64,000 bases of DNA. Source: Cordia subcordata (Eukaryota > Streptophyta > Magnoliopsida > Boraginales > Cordiaceae). The translations under genes and the position numbers were made by a program. The DNA is taken from assembly GCA_028554755.1 (NCBI GenBank), contig JAPTOF010000001.1, positions 8,538,501 through 8,602,500 on the forward strand, given 5' to 3'. Positions 46,309-59,193 of this stretch are shown here, one piece after another. A model generated the notes under the pieces. It searched no databases. It saw only the letters and a list, made by a program, of their open reading frames with translations, and was not told where the DNA came from. Positions within the stretch are counted from its first letter, which is position 1. Each line of letters begins with the position of its first letter.

Positions 46309-49300
46309 ATTGTCATGAGTGTTTTTTAAGATTATTACAAGTGAAACTATTTTCATGTGTGTTGTGTCATTGGCATTGAAATTTGCATTCAGGTTCAATA
46401 AGGTAATTTTAGAAAGTTCTCAATAATCTGATGTAATCAATCATTTCCGAGAAAATGATTTATTAGGAGCTTTCACCTAAATAGCTTTTTTTCTTCTTTA
46501 GTTATTTGTTGCTTTTGTTAGGGTATTCTTTTTTTTTTCTCCCCCAAGATTTCCTTGAAGAAATTTTTCTAGCAAATAAGTTGTGATTTTTTCCTTTGGA
46601 TAAATGCATGTTGATTTTCAAAAATTAAATTAAACCAAGGCAATGCGTATAGTATCACGCAATCTATCAACATTCAGAAACATAAAAAAAATTAAAGTAA
46701 CAAACTTGGCAATATAATTCTAGAAATATCATTTTCTTTTTAGGTTTTCTCCATAAATAGAATTTTCCTTGTAAGGCATAAGTCGGTCTTCATTTTCTTT
46801 CCATGAAAATAACATCATTTTCATGAGAAAACCATATTCTTTTGTAATAAGTAAGTGGATTGATATTTTAAAAAAGTTAAAATTTTGAAAAAGAAAAAAA
46901 AATCAAATTTAACTTTTCTTAGAAGTAAAAAATTTCAGCTGTAAAAAAATTTATTTTCAAAAATTATAGAACAAAATTTTAAAAAAGTCAATTAAAACGA
47001 GCCCCTAGTTAGACTAACAAATTTTGATTAATACTATAAAGTTTGAAATCCAAGGGAAGAATCACTGGAATTTCTTATTTTATCTTCCCCTTCCATCTCA
47101 CATGCACATGCAGACACAGTGCACAACGAAGTCAATTAAGGAGTGCCATGACGATTGATGCAATTAAATTTGTTAACCAATTACTACAGACGTTTTGGTA
47201 TTTGAACTTGTAATGGAGATTTGACACTTCATAATAATAAATTATTACCCGTGCTAGCTTAAAAAAAATTTAAGGTGCGTGAAGGAAAATTTTAAACAGA
47301 AAATGCCATTGACTAATTATATTCCTTCTTCAACTTCAACTTTATTTATTATTTGCTTTTCGAAAATTTGTCTAATATACACGATGACTTTCTTTCTTTT
47401 TACATTGTTTGAACTCTTTCTTCTAGATTTATGTAAGTCTTAGCCTCTTAGGGGGAGAAAAGAAACAACTTTGACAATACATATACATACACATATACAT
47501 ATATATAGACACACACAGACACACACACACATATATATCTATGTATGTATGTATATGGTTAGGTCAATCATCATAAAATTTTATATTCTTTAATTTTCAA
47601 GCTCTGACCTCTAGATCGACTTCATAAGTTCTGACACTTGTTGTTTTAAGTGTGATAAAAGTTGCTCGAATGTAAATGTTGAGCATGAACTGAGGAATAG
47701 TTGACGACTTCATGCGTGGCGGTTTTAATTGAATTTGTTAAATCTACAGTTCATATTTTAATGAATACGTCTAATTATATGAAATTCTAACATTTTTCTT
47801 AAACATCCAGACTTTGTAATACAAGTGCTGCTACTGGTTATGATGAATAATTGACCATTTCCTGATACTCTTCCCAGTACCTGAGATAATGCATGTTTTG
47901 ATCTCTTGGAGTGATCAAATGAGGTTCTCGGATCATGGAATTTGAAAAAGGTAGGTCGAATGATGAGTATTCTCCGTTATATACAGAGTTTCAAGTGATT
48001 CACTTGGTTACTTAGGAATTTAGCACACAAAAAGTTTATCATAAGGTTGTAAATGGGTACATAGCATAAAACTGCCTTATAGTTTGTTATAAATGTATGT
48101 TAGTTCCTGATAGTTTTAAAATAGGCATAAAACCCTTTATGTTTTCCATAACACAAGCACATTTAGTTCTTCTATCACCCATTTTGTTAGATTCAATTAT
48201 GTGTTTTATCAACATGATGGAAACACATCAATTTTCTCTTACAATAAATGGAGGGATAAATTGCACTTAAGCTCTTTGTACTTTGTCCTAAGTTTATGAT
48301 AGGTCCTGTATTTTTTCTCAAGTGCATGATATTCCCTTGTTTTAAATGATATATAAAACGTTTTGTTTTTTCTGTTAAAAAGAACTAACGATGGTACCAG
48401 TTGAGTGATTGTGCTGCAAGTTTTGGAAAGTACATGAGGGTTCCATATCGATTCTAAAATTACATAGAGGTAACTTATACTCGTGACTAATCATAGGGAG
48501 TTAAAGAGCCATTTACTCGTTGTAAATTCAATTGACAAATAAAATAAAAATATCTCTTACAAAAGAATAAAAAGAAAACAAAACTGGGTAGAACATTTTA
48601 TTATGTCATTTAATTCTCTAATATGTGAGTAAAACTGGGTTATAGGAATAAAAAGGACTACTCTAGCTCTAAGTACCATCAGTATGTCAAGACTCAAGTT
48701 CAGAACCTCAAGTTCATGAGTGAAATTAATGTTTTAGGTACAACAATTTTTAAATAATGTGGTCTCAATTGGACCAAAATTATTAACTTAAATTATTAAG
48801 TATACCTGAAATATCTACTTGTAAATTACTCAATAGACACTTCTTCTGACTTACAGACTTTCACAATCAATGAACAAAAGCCATACTACAGAGACGATTT
48901 TCAACATTGAAAATTCTTCCAATCAGGGTCACACATTTTGACGTGTTCTTCCCAAGGGTAATAGTGTGATAAATTAGGTTGTTAAGTCAATTAAGGTTGG
49001 CTCTCTCTCTTTTGATGGACATGCAGTCACTTGGTTGTGGGGAAATCACTTGTAAACAATATCAAACAATTTTGTTTTTGACCAAAAAAAATTTTGAAAA
49101 GGTACCTTGGGTATATCAGCCGGCGAATAAGGTAATTATCAAAGGCTCAAAGGTCTATGCAGCATATATTGATGTAAACGAGCCAAACGAATCTCAAATT
49201 TAATTACTCCTTTATTATAATGAGGTTTGTTTGAATTATTTTTTCTAAAAATATTATTTATTTATTTTTTTAAATATTTTGCTGAGAAGTTGAACTTCTT

Positions 49301-49819
49301 GCCTTCTGAACGTAATTGAAATTAAATTTAACAAAAAAGAAATTCAATTTTAAAAATTTAATCTAAATACTTCTTACCTGGAAAAAAAACTTTTTAAAAA
49401 AATATTTTTTAATTAAAAAAAAAAACTAATTCGAACAGGCCTAGAGCCTTTTTGTTGCAACACCCCGAGAAAGCTAAAGAAAATTAGGAGTAATTAAAAG
49501 AATAGTATCTGCACTGCATTTCCAGTTGGTTTCAATATTCGCATGATTCCAGGAGAGTCAAACAATCAGAAACAGACACCTATCTAATTCCAAATTATCT
49601 TATGCAGGCCACGCGTAAATACCTACTTCAAGATTCTTAATCATGGAAAGTCGAAAGCGAGGGATGCACTAGTATTAAATTACATCTTATTCGTCCTTTT
49701 TTTTTTTTTTTCTGTGTAAACATTTTAGGGAATATGAATTCGTATTTTATTGAAGAAACAGTTTTAATCATTTGAATTATCTTTAATCTCTTCTCTCCTC
49801 TTTCGTATCTTTCTCCTTA
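46309..49819. other. Spacer between genes E and F
   Basis: The 3' UTR of E is followed by AT-rich DNA. About 46865-47010 and 49219-49441 look like decayed members of the Tourist-like family (ends near GAGCCC and GGCCT). A (TATG)/(AC) microsatellite lies at 47480-47555. Short reading frames near 48980-49200 have no recognisable domain. No clear TATA box stands before F. Confidence 0.5.
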
Positions 49820-50347
49820 ATGGAACAAAAACAACAAACACTCTCTCAACCTAAGTGGGAAGCCAAGGTGTCAACAAGGCTAGCAAAAGCAAGTCCAGAC
49901 ACGATATGGCCTCTTTTCAGAGACTTTTTTGGTCTATGCAAATGGTTCCCTGGCCTCGCCACTAGCTATGGACTTTATGGCGAAAATGGTGAGTTTGGTT
50001 GCATTCGATATTGCGCTGGCTCTTCTCTCCCACCATCCCAAGGCAGTGAGCAAAATGGTAACGAGCTTATAAGCTGGTCCAAGGAGAGGTTAATAGCTAT
50101 TGATCCAGTTGAAAGGACTTTTAGCTATGAGATTGTGGATTGCAACATTGGGTTCAAGTCTTATGTTTCAACGGTTAAAATTGTTCAAGGGACTGGTGAA
50201 GATGATGATGAAATTAATGGGTGTTCGATTGAATGGTCTTTTGTTGTTGATCCAGTGGACGGGTGGAGCTTAGAGGATCTGGTGGAAAGATATGAGGTAA
50301 GGCTTCAAAGCATGGCTAAGAAAATGGAGGACTCTCTCTATAGATAG
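49820..50347 (+). CDS. Cytosolic-type LFS-like SRPBCC protein, gene F
   Basis: 175 residues, intronless, without signal peptide: the N-terminus MEQKQQTLSQPKWEAKV is polar and the domain starts at W13. It has TIWPLFRDFFGLCKWFP (28-44), GCIRYC with R63 and C65, W86-S-K-E89-R-L and CSIEWSFVVDPVDGWSLED. R63 and E89 lie at the positions I take to match the catalytic Arg71 and Glu88 of onion LFS, which rearranges a sulfenic acid to the lachrymatory S-oxide. LFS-like genes exist in many plants without that chemistry, so the onion reaction should not be assumed. The usual Cys of the DFC motif is Phe37 here. Likely cytosolic. Clearly different in sequence from its secreted neighbours E and G. Confidence 0.93.
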   Translation: MEQKQQTLSQPKWEAKVSTRLAKASPDTIWPLFRDFFGLCKWFPGLATSYGLYGENGEFGCIRYCAGSSLPPSQGSEQNGNELISWSKERLIAIDPVERTFSYEIVDCNIGFKSYVSTVKIVQGTGEDDDEINGCSIEWSFVVDPVDGWSLEDLVERYEVRLQSMAKKMEDSLYR

Positions 50348-50951
50348 CTCGATATTGTACTTAGTTTTGATTGGTTAGTAATATGGGGATAATTTGATCT
50401 CGCTTCCTGTTCCCTACTTCAACTTCTAATCTTTCGTTTGTGTATCCACATTTTGTTGAAAATGATGCCGAGATCTCAACCCCACCAGGGGTTGGGTTAA
50501 CCTGTGTAATTTTCTCTCAATTCCAATGAAAGCGTTTCACCAGGAAAAAAAAAAAAAAAAAAAGAAAAAAAAGTGCATTTATGCTTGTTTTTGTGTGTCG
50601 GGGAGGGGGTGGGGTGGCTGTTGTTCCTCTGAAAGGTCAGCGCATCACTTTTGTATAACTAATATGCCGATGTTTTGGATTATTTGTTAAATTATAAGAC
50701 CAATTAATAAGAAAAAGAATACGTAGTACAGGATTTTACATGGTAATTTGTCTCAATAATAAGAAAACTGTGTACATAAAATTTGCAGTTAACAAAATAA
50801 ATCTTTAAATTTATCCATCACTAATTTCCGTCTCTCTGTTTAAGGCTATTTTTTTTTTTTTTTGGGTCATTAGTTTTCGACACTAATGAATAACTTTTTA
50901 GTAAAATTCCCATCGCCCATAAGTAGACGAAAGCTAATTGCCTAGCATAAG

Positions 50952-51001
<50 letters not shown>

Positions 51002-52848
51002 TAAGTAAGCATGTGATTTCATTAATGAACGATCATATACAAAATTCACGAGAAAACATCCAAACAGTGGGAGACCCTGCCAATTAAGACAAGAGAGAAG
51101 AATCCAACCAAAAAGCATTATAAATGGCCCTAACACAAAAGTATTCCTAATTTTTTTACCAATCAGCAAAATGTTCTTTACATAAAAAACAGCTTCCCGA
51201 AAAATCTGTTCTTCGCACTTGGCCAGCCCCTGAAAGAGCATAAGATCATTTTTGTTTCTCTCTCTTTTTCTCTTTTAGGGAGAAATTGCAAGTGCATGCG
51301 CAACCATTGAGGTCATGAGTGAGAGATGTTTGATTAGGCATATTATGTTTACATAGTTGAATGATTTAATGAATATTGAGCACATATTTAACTTTATAAT
51401 CGCCTCATTCACTATTCTCTAATTACATCAAATTATATATATATATATATGTAAACATAATATATACATATATATGTATATACATATATATATGTATGTA
51501 TATAATATATTATGAATACTGCCGCCTATATCTATATCAACAAACCGCTATCTTTATGCATTTTTCATTGTTTAAAAAATAAACTGTGCTATTATAGGCA
51601 GTGTTTCTTCTAAGACTGCCACCTATATATATACATCTTTAATTATTTGGGAAAATATATTCAACCATTATAGACAACGGTCTTTTTTAAGTTGTCTCTT
51701 ATATCTACTTTTAGCGACAATAACAATTGCCGCCTATTACTAGGCTTTTCTTTTTCCTTTTACTAGGCTTTTCTTTTTAAGTGGCATGTAAATTTTCACA
51801 TGAAAAAGCTAAACTTTATGAAATTTAGGGTAGAAGTCATTTTCTCCTATAAAATTTAAGCTGTATACGGAATTCTCTCATTAAATTTGAAAATTACCCA
51901 ATTTGTAAAATAAAATATAAGAGAACTAAAATTATGTAAAAAATAAAAGTATATATGATTGTCCTAGATAAAAATCAAAAGCAGAAGAGGAAAAGAAATT
52001 CTCTCCAGCAATAGTCTTCATCTCCCCCCTTACAAAAAATATGATTATAATAAGAGGTGAAAAGTAGGTGGAAAGTATATATCTCCTTCTAATTTCTCTT
52101 ATAAAAAAATATTTTATTTTCTTTAATTATCAAAATATATTTTTTTCATTTATAACTAAAATTTTTTTTAATCATAACAAATTTTTTAATTAACTTACAA
52201 AAAAATATTTTACGAAATTTTCCCGCAAGCAAACGGAAATAGTCTGGTTCGCTCTTTCAGGCCTGATCTGTCTTTCATGAGCCCTCAAGTTCTGGTTGCA
52301 AATTTCAAGAGAACGTGCAGCTGAAATTGACTTGGCAAAGCATTTTTTCAACTTCTTGTGAAATGCAAAAAAAATCACATTTTCGTTTTACCTAGTTTCA
52401 GAGGCAATCTTAATCGATAAATTAGATAACAAACATGAAGATAAGTAAGTAGAAATAGGAAAAATATGTGTCTTGCTCTGTTTGGCCTAATTGTGATATT
52501 TCAACCGTTAGCTTGCACTTGGCGTTCTTAGCAATAGATTTTCAGGTAAAATTTTATTGAACAAAAACCATTGATTATTAGGCCTTGTAGTTTAGTCAAA
52601 ACTTTTACTCTTTTGAAGGTAATGTTGAACTTTAAAAAATTATGGACTAATATTTTTGAGAAAAATGAAAAAAAAATTCTAAAATAGTGTAAAATAACTT
52701 CTCAAAATTCTTTTTCAAAAAGCTCTAATTCTGGATTTCTTGTTTTTAAGCTTTTCTTTTTTTTTTTTAACTTTCATATAGAAGTTCTTCCAAAAATGGA
52801 TAAACAATAGTTTTAATTTTTAAATTTGCATAAAGTGTTAGTGTTTAA
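50348..52848. other. Spacer with microsatellites and a CACTA relic
   Basis: A-run at 50545-50570; (TTA)n at about 50952-51001; AT-rich palindromic stretch 51430-51515. 51515-51740 contains several GCCGCCTATA-type motifs in both directions, matching the subterminal repeats of the CACTA element at 13919 and so probably a relic. 52477-52848 resembles the TIR element at 3710. No gene. Confidence 0.5.
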
Positions 52849-53082
52849 AGGCCTGTTTGGATTAGCTTTTTTCAAAAAAAAAATTTTTAATAATTTTTTG
52901 AAAAATAATTTTTCTTGAAAAGTTGAAAATTCTGCCTTCTAAAAAAAGTCATATTTAAGCTTTTTTCAGAGTTTCAGTTTTTTTATAAGCTAAATCACAT
53001 AATTATTGCAAATTTAATATAACTTTTTTATGAAAAAAAAAAGTATTTTTTTTTAAAAAAAAAAACCAATTCAAATAAGCCC
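52849..53082. mobile_element. Tourist-like MITE, family 1
   Basis: The ends are AGGCCTGTTTGGATTAGC and the inverse of GGGCTTATTTGAATTGG, flanked by TAA at 52846-52848 and 53083-53085. It shares the ATTATTGCAAATTTAATATA core with the copy at 27869. Confidence 0.83.
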
Positions 53083-54810
53083 TAAAAGTTAGATTAAATA
53101 GACTCTTAAAAAGGTTCTTTTGTTTACAAATAATAAGATCAATTTAAAAATAAGACTTCAGCATAGAATATAATTAAGATGTAGTATATAGCCTGGTAAA
53201 GTACGACGTAAGGCACGCATGATGTTGACGTAGAAATTAACAATAAGAAAGAGACCCTATTGCATTAGAATTTATAATTCTATTTTGACTAGTAGCTAGC
53301 TTGCTTATCACGTGCATAATATAGCGAGAGTTGCGTAGAAATTAGCAAAAAAGGCTCAAGTTGTTCCGACACCTTGTTCACATCTTTACCTCTTTTTTCA
53401 GCTTAATTCACTATCTTAATAATGGATTTTCACTGGATTTTATCTTTAAAATTGGACATACGTACTTTTAATTTTCATGTCCATTTCTAACAAAAATGTC
53501 CAATTAATAGCTCATTATTCAACATTACTTTTAACTAAATCTAACAATCAGATCAAACAGAGCATAAGTTGACAAAAATAATAAAGAAGTGAGAACAACT
53601 ATAATAACCCATCTTGTTAGCTTAAGATAGTGACTTTGGGAACACAATTCAAATTACTATCTACTTTTATTTTCGCTATTCTATATGCCTAGTGGACTAT
53701 AAGTTTTTAAATTATTTATTATAGTCAAATACAAAGTTACTATCATGTTACTTCATATCCTATTCAAATCGTACAGGCAATTACCTACTCATCCTTCTTG
53801 CCCAAAACCATGTCTCAATCAGGTCAATCACGGTGTGCCGCGAGGAAAAACACATACTTTAACGAACTGCAACCTACCACGGTCCAATACAAAAACTCAA
53901 CTCCTATTGAATTTGTATGCATTATTATCCAATCATATATCATTGCATGTCCACCCACGTCGCCCAAGAAAAAGAATGCAATGTTTCAGTGCGCTTTAAT
54001 TGGACTAACATTAACGACTTACCTAGTTTTTCCTTATATTTAGAGAGTTTTGATTTGTTTTTTTATATTTGGAGACGTCCTATTTTAATTTCACTTTTAT
54101 AACTCTCCTTTTTTTAATCAAACCTTCATTTTAGTGATTTTTTATTATAGTTTCACTCCAACAATCTTCCTATTCCAAAAACCATTATCTTTATATCTTT
54201 CCTTATTTTAGTTAAACAAATTTCTTTTAATTTTTATGTTATCCATTTTGCTTTATTATATATGTAGATATTTTTTATTAATTAATTATAATAAATTTAT
54301 TAATTATTAATTTTCTTACGCTATTAATTTAGGAGTTTGGAAAGGGGGTCGGTTTGAGACCCACTGTATGTGCATGGGGGGAGAAGAAAAAATTAAAATA
54401 AACACATAAAATTTAAGAAGAGGGAAAAGGAGGTTGTTGGAGCTCAATACTCTTCTGACCCACTAAATTTAATATAGGGACTCTATTGGAGAAAGCCTTA
54501 ACTAATTTTGCACAATGAGATGGTAGCTACTAGCTAATATTAGTTTATTTTGCACGATGAGAAGACGGTTGATTGGTATGTTTCATCTAGTGGTCAAGTA
54601 ATATGTGTCTCATCTTTAATATGAGTGGTCTAGAGATTAATTTTCATTAAATGTATATTATAATCGTTTTTTGATCTCGCAGCTTAGAGTAAAAAACAAA
54701 AAAAGACAGCTGGTTGGTCTTAGGACCACAAAAGACAAGCTGGTTGGTCTTAGAAAATTTTAATGGCGAACTAGGTCAAAAAAACAATTCTGAGTAGTCT
54801 TTGCACATCT
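53083..54810. other. Spacer upstream of gene G
   Basis: No gene recognised; overlapping short frames at 53745-54100 have no domain. Just upstream of G, AGCTGGTTGGTCTTAG occurs twice (about 54709 and 54738), a short direct duplication in the promoter region. Confidence 0.5.
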
Positions 54811-54820
54811 CTATTTATAG
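54811..54820 (+). promoter_or_regulatory. Gene G TATA box
   Basis: CTATTTATAG, 95 bases before the ATG at 54915. Confidence 0.6.
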
Positions 54821-54914
54821 ATCAGTACGTTGAACATCTCAAGCTAATCTACTCAAATAAGAATACAGCAAGGAAAGAAAACCTTCCTAAATATTGTTTC
54901 CACCTCATTCGCTA

Positions 54915-55439
54915 ATGGGAACCATTTTATTCCTTCTATTTTTCACTCAAGCTGTGATGATGGAAGCTGCCAAACCACGGCCAATATGGCAAGACAAAAT
55001 CCACCAAAATATAAAAGGTCCAACAGCAGAACAAGTATGGCCTTTCTTGGAGGATTTTTGTGACATCTACAAAGTGTTTCCTGTCGATGTATCTTTCTGT
55101 ATCGAAGGAGTCCTGGGCCAACTTGGCCAACGTCGTTTCATGGCTTTCAAGGCGTTAAACGCGGACAACGAGACTTGGATCAGTTGGGAAAAACACAACC
55201 TAGTAGAATTAGATGCAATCAAACGTAAGATAAGCTATGAAATGATGGAGAACAACATATTAGTTACCATGTACAGGTCAACTATGACTGTGGAGAAGCA
55301 TAAAGGTGGGTGCCAACTTAAGTGGCAATACCGGGCTAATCCCGTTAAAGGATACACTTCTGAAGCTTTTCGAGCTAGACTTCAGTGGATTCTTCAACAA
55401 GCGTCGCAGAAGCTTGAGAAATTATTTCCATCAACTTAG
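54915..55439 (+). CDS. Secreted LFS-like SRPBCC protein, gene G
   Basis: 174 residues from the first in-frame ATG (54915). The frame is open from 54891, where ATA stands just after a TAA and roughly where sister genes have their ATG. The ancestral start may have been lost, shortening the signal peptide. MGTILFLLFFTQAVMMEAAK still gives a hydrophobic leader with possible cleavage between residues 13 and 19. The domain has TAEQVWPFLEDFCDIYKVF, GQLGQRRF (Arg74), SWEKHNL (E92, H94), SYEMMENN and LQWILQQASQKLEKL. Sequon NET at about 85; Cys49/Cys62. It is nearest to gene E. The RRF and ANPVKG strings depart from the RY and DPI/DPV of other members. A broken copy of its 3' end lies at 56348. Confidence 0.9.
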   Translation: MGTILFLLFFTQAVMMEAAKPRPIWQDKIHQNIKGPTAEQVWPFLEDFCDIYKVFPVDVSFCIEGVLGQLGQRRFMAFKALNADNETWISWEKHNLVELDAIKRKISYEMMENNILVTMYRSTMTVEKHKGGCQLKWQYRANPVKGYTSEAFRARLQWILQQASQKLEKLFPST

Positions 55440-56347
55440 GAATATCATGCACGCATGCCCTAGTGTCTTCATTTGGAATACTCGTTTAATATATGTTCTT
55501 TAATTTACTCTTTAATGTATAATTTGTTATCTCTTTTCTGCTTTTAAGTCTTTTAGGATTGCATGGAAATTAAATTGCCATAGTTCATAATGGCTTTGGA
55601 CTTGTTTGGTTTAGCTTATAAAAGAAAATTCTGTATAAATTTTGAAGCAAAAGTATTTCTCAAAAGCTCAATTTTTCCTTTAGTGTAAAATCAATTGAAC
55701 ATTTTTTAAGAGTTTTTGCTTTTCTAAAAAATTAATGCAAACGTTTACTAAAAATATTTTTTGATTAAAAAAAAGTCAATGCGCCGGACAAGCATTTTTC
55801 TCATCTTTATATTGCTATTCTCTTCACAAAATCAATGCTATCTCTCTTTCAGCAACTACAGCAGCTGAAGTTAAATGACCACTTAAATATATGATAAGTT
55901 AGCAATTGACTATATCTCTAATATTCCCCATCCTCTCAAGAAATTTTGTTACTAATATGTACCTCATTGGTGTGGGTTAAACTCTTTATTAAGGATGACA
56001 GTAATACTCCATCCTTCTCTGTCCCACCTTGTGAGAGACTGGAGGAGATTGTGTGGGGTTTTTGATAAAAAATAAAACCTTGTCCAGGACAGGTGACATA
56101 GGGGTTCATCAATGTGGTATGTGTGTAGATATAAATTTTTATTTTTTGTTTAACTATATAGTTTTATAATTTTGTTATAAGTATTATATTAATGAATGTT
56201 TTTCTAGTTTAGCGGTTAAAGTTTTGTTTTAATATGGTTTTGCCCTATTGCCCCGCCTCATTAGCTGGTGCTCATCAGGGCGAGGCCGGGTTTGTTTCAT
56301 TCCATAGGGGCAAGTATGGTGCCAAGACGCCTGTACTAGATATAATT
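55440..56347. other. Gene G 3' UTR and spacer
   Basis: No gene. 55605-55770 resembles a decayed Tourist-like element. 56235-56335 is locally less AT-rich with no recognised identity. Confidence 0.45.
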
Positions 56348-56429
56348 CTTCTGAAGCTTCTCAACCAGACTTCAATAGATTTTTCAACAAGCACCGCAGA
56401 AAACTGAGAAATTATTCCCATCAACTTAA
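56348..56429 (+). pseudogene. Duplicate of the 3' end of gene G
   Basis: CTTCTGAAGCTTCTCAACC through ATCAACTTAA matches the last 27 codons and stop region of gene G (from SEAFRARLQWILQQ to FPST) with scattered changes. Nothing upstream of it is recognisable, so only the tail of a former paralogue survives. Confidence 0.85.
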
Positions 56430-59193
56430 TTTGTGTTAATGCTTGCATTTTTCATTAATTTTTTAGTATGTTCTTCTTCGTCTTTGGTGATTGTAATAAT
56501 TGTTATTCTATTCCCTTTCTTTTGGGGATATTTTGTTACCAAATAAGTTGCAATAAATTAAATGGCTTTGGAGTTCCAAGTGTGTTATCTTTAAGCATTT
56601 TAGTTTCTTATCCCATCTCGTATATCAAACCCTTTATGACTGAAAAGATGGAGGTGTTTGCTCATGATGGGAAAACAATTCTTTTTGTCAATAGTCCAAC
56701 TTTTATACGGTAAGTAGAAGAGAAGAAATTAGCGCCAAAGCAAGACTGATGTTTATCCACACTATATCAACTTTGACAAGACGTCTAGTGATAAATGATA
56801 TGTTAATCGTTAAATGTAAAAAGTTCCACATTTAATTTTTAGTTGGTACACATATTTATCATTGGCCTCTTAATATCTTCTCCTAACACCCTACACCCTG
56901 TGAAGTCATTCCAAAGAAGCACCTAGACACTAGTTTGTCAAACACTAGAAGACAAGAAAGTCAAATAGTGATTATTTGCATGGGGCCAACTTAGTGTAGA
57001 CTAAAAAAATGGATATTATTTAAAATAACTGTCGTTGGAGAAACGGAAAACGCACAATCTAGTAAATTCGTAATTCAAATGAGTTCAAGACGAGGTTCTT
57101 TCGTGTATAATACTGCTTTTAAGGCTCATAGGAGCTGGCGAGATTAAAAATGCCAAGTGTTTTTAAGAGGAGCCCATTAGAAAATATTTAAATTTGATTC
57201 AGAAGAACAATTCAAACATGTCATTGTCCATTGAAGTACAATATCGAATATGCATATATACGTTGTATATGATACTAGGTTCAACATATAATATTAAAGT
57301 TTATTAGTCTAAGTTGGTAATATGAACTTTTAAAACAAATATTTCGGTTTTCATTTATGGATAGTTCCTTTGACATCTTTGTATGTTCTACAATGATTTA
57401 ATCCTTTATAAGGTGGTGAGATATTGTTTTATTGGGATTTATGATATCTCGACTAAGTAATAGTGAATAGTTTATGTAATGATTTGTTATCTTGGCAATT
57501 GTTCATCGATTGTTTGATGGAGTAGGTGATTCAGCGAAAGTCAAAGATTTAGAAGGAAATTTTATATATTGTCTTTTGTCTTCATTAGAAATAAAAAAGG
57601 GAGAAGAGAGTGAAAATTGAATTGGAAAAAAGAGTACTTTAACCAACTTAATTGACCTTAATTCCAATTGGGACTAGTATACCTTGCCAAATTATGTTAT
57701 TATGTGACTAGAGATGAGGGATGTTTTTCTTGAATTTCAAAGGCGACATACTTGTTGATTCTTATTTTTCGATTTATGGGACATCCTATATAGTATAAAG
57801 ATCAATTTATTATTTTATTTAGTAATTTGTTTATAATAACATCTTTTAAATGGAGGGGAATACTTTTACTTATGTTCAGTAACCATAAAGGATTATGAGG
57901 CGGTCTTTTGTAGTAGAGATAGGTCTCATGTATTTTTAATGAAACACATGAGGATTTATAACAATTTATTCAAAATTGTTCGATGTTGGCCATAAGTCTC
58001 ACTAGTTTATTTAAAAATTCTCTAAATTTTCAATATTAATTAATTAAGCATATACTTATTTGCAGGTGAATTCAAAATTTTTATTCAACGAGTAAACAAT
58101 AGACAATTTTTAAGGTTCACATATAAATATCTTTTCCTTTCTTGATGACTAAATTAATTTTTAATTCAAAATTATCTCTTTTTTTCGTTAAAGAAGAATT
58201 GGACGAGTGGGAGCTTTTTCTCTTCCCTCAGTGGCTAGCGGCATTTGCCAGCTTGCTTTGACAGTTCAAGATGATAACCTTTTAATTGAAGGAAAATTTG
58301 GAACATTATGATTGAACTAGCACTTTCAGTCTCGTACTTTTAACCAGTTAATTTAATTTTAATAATAAATGTTAAAATTTATTGAGTTTATTATTTTTAA
58401 TTAAACATAATAAATTTAATTATGAATCGTTAAAAATTTAAAAATTGATATTATTTTAAGTATGGTTAATTAACAATAAAATTTTTAAATTAAAAATAAG
58501 AATGTATATTAATAATAGAAATAAAATAGATAATAAATAACAAATTAAATCTACAAACTAATAACAAAATTAGAGTTGTTATGTAAGCACTAACGTGGCA
58601 CTTTTGGAATTTATTTTAGAATTCATAAATGATATTACAAGTTTTTGAGAGTGCCTAAATAGTTTTCTGCATAAACAATATGATTTATTTTTAGTTGAGT
58701 AACCTAAAACTGAATAAGCTAAATTAATCAAGAGAGAAAGAGAGAATTATGAGCTATTCTTTTTTAAAGAATAAATGAGGGGAGAGAGAGAGGGAGAGAG
58801 AGAGAGAATAGCACAATTTTATATGCTGATGTGGCATATTTGAGCTCTAAATAGAATAAGTAGTTTAGCAATAATTGTCTTTGAACAAAAAGTTATTTAA
58901 TATGATGGTTGTTATCACGAACTTGTAATAATGTTCACAAATTTCGTAATTATTAATTAATAAGCCACGTAATTATTAAATAATGGTGTTTTTTTTCAGC
59001 TAACCAGAATTATCAAATAAAGGTTTTTTTTAATTTTTTTTATAAATTCAAGCCCTTCTATTAAAGATTTTAAACTTTAGGCTCTTAATTCTATATTTTA
59101 TAAAGTTCAAGTCCTAAAATTACTTTTTTTTCCAAAAAAAAATTTCTTTTCTTTTCTTTCTTTTTTTTTTTTTTGGTTGGGGAAGAGATCAAT
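56430..59193. other. AT-rich spacer
   Basis: A (GA)n run lies near 58775-58808 and a T-run near 59160-59174. Short frames near 56468-56713 have no domain. No gene recognised. Confidence 0.5.

Noticed and set aside
50942..51241. Minus-strand frame ending in poly-Ile
   Set aside because: The poly-Ile part is the (TTA)n microsatellite. The rest could be the tail of a retroelement but shows no decisive motif.
54894..54914. Start of gene G seven codons upstream
   Set aside because: The codon there is TTG, not ATG; plant genes start at ATG, and 54915 is the first available.
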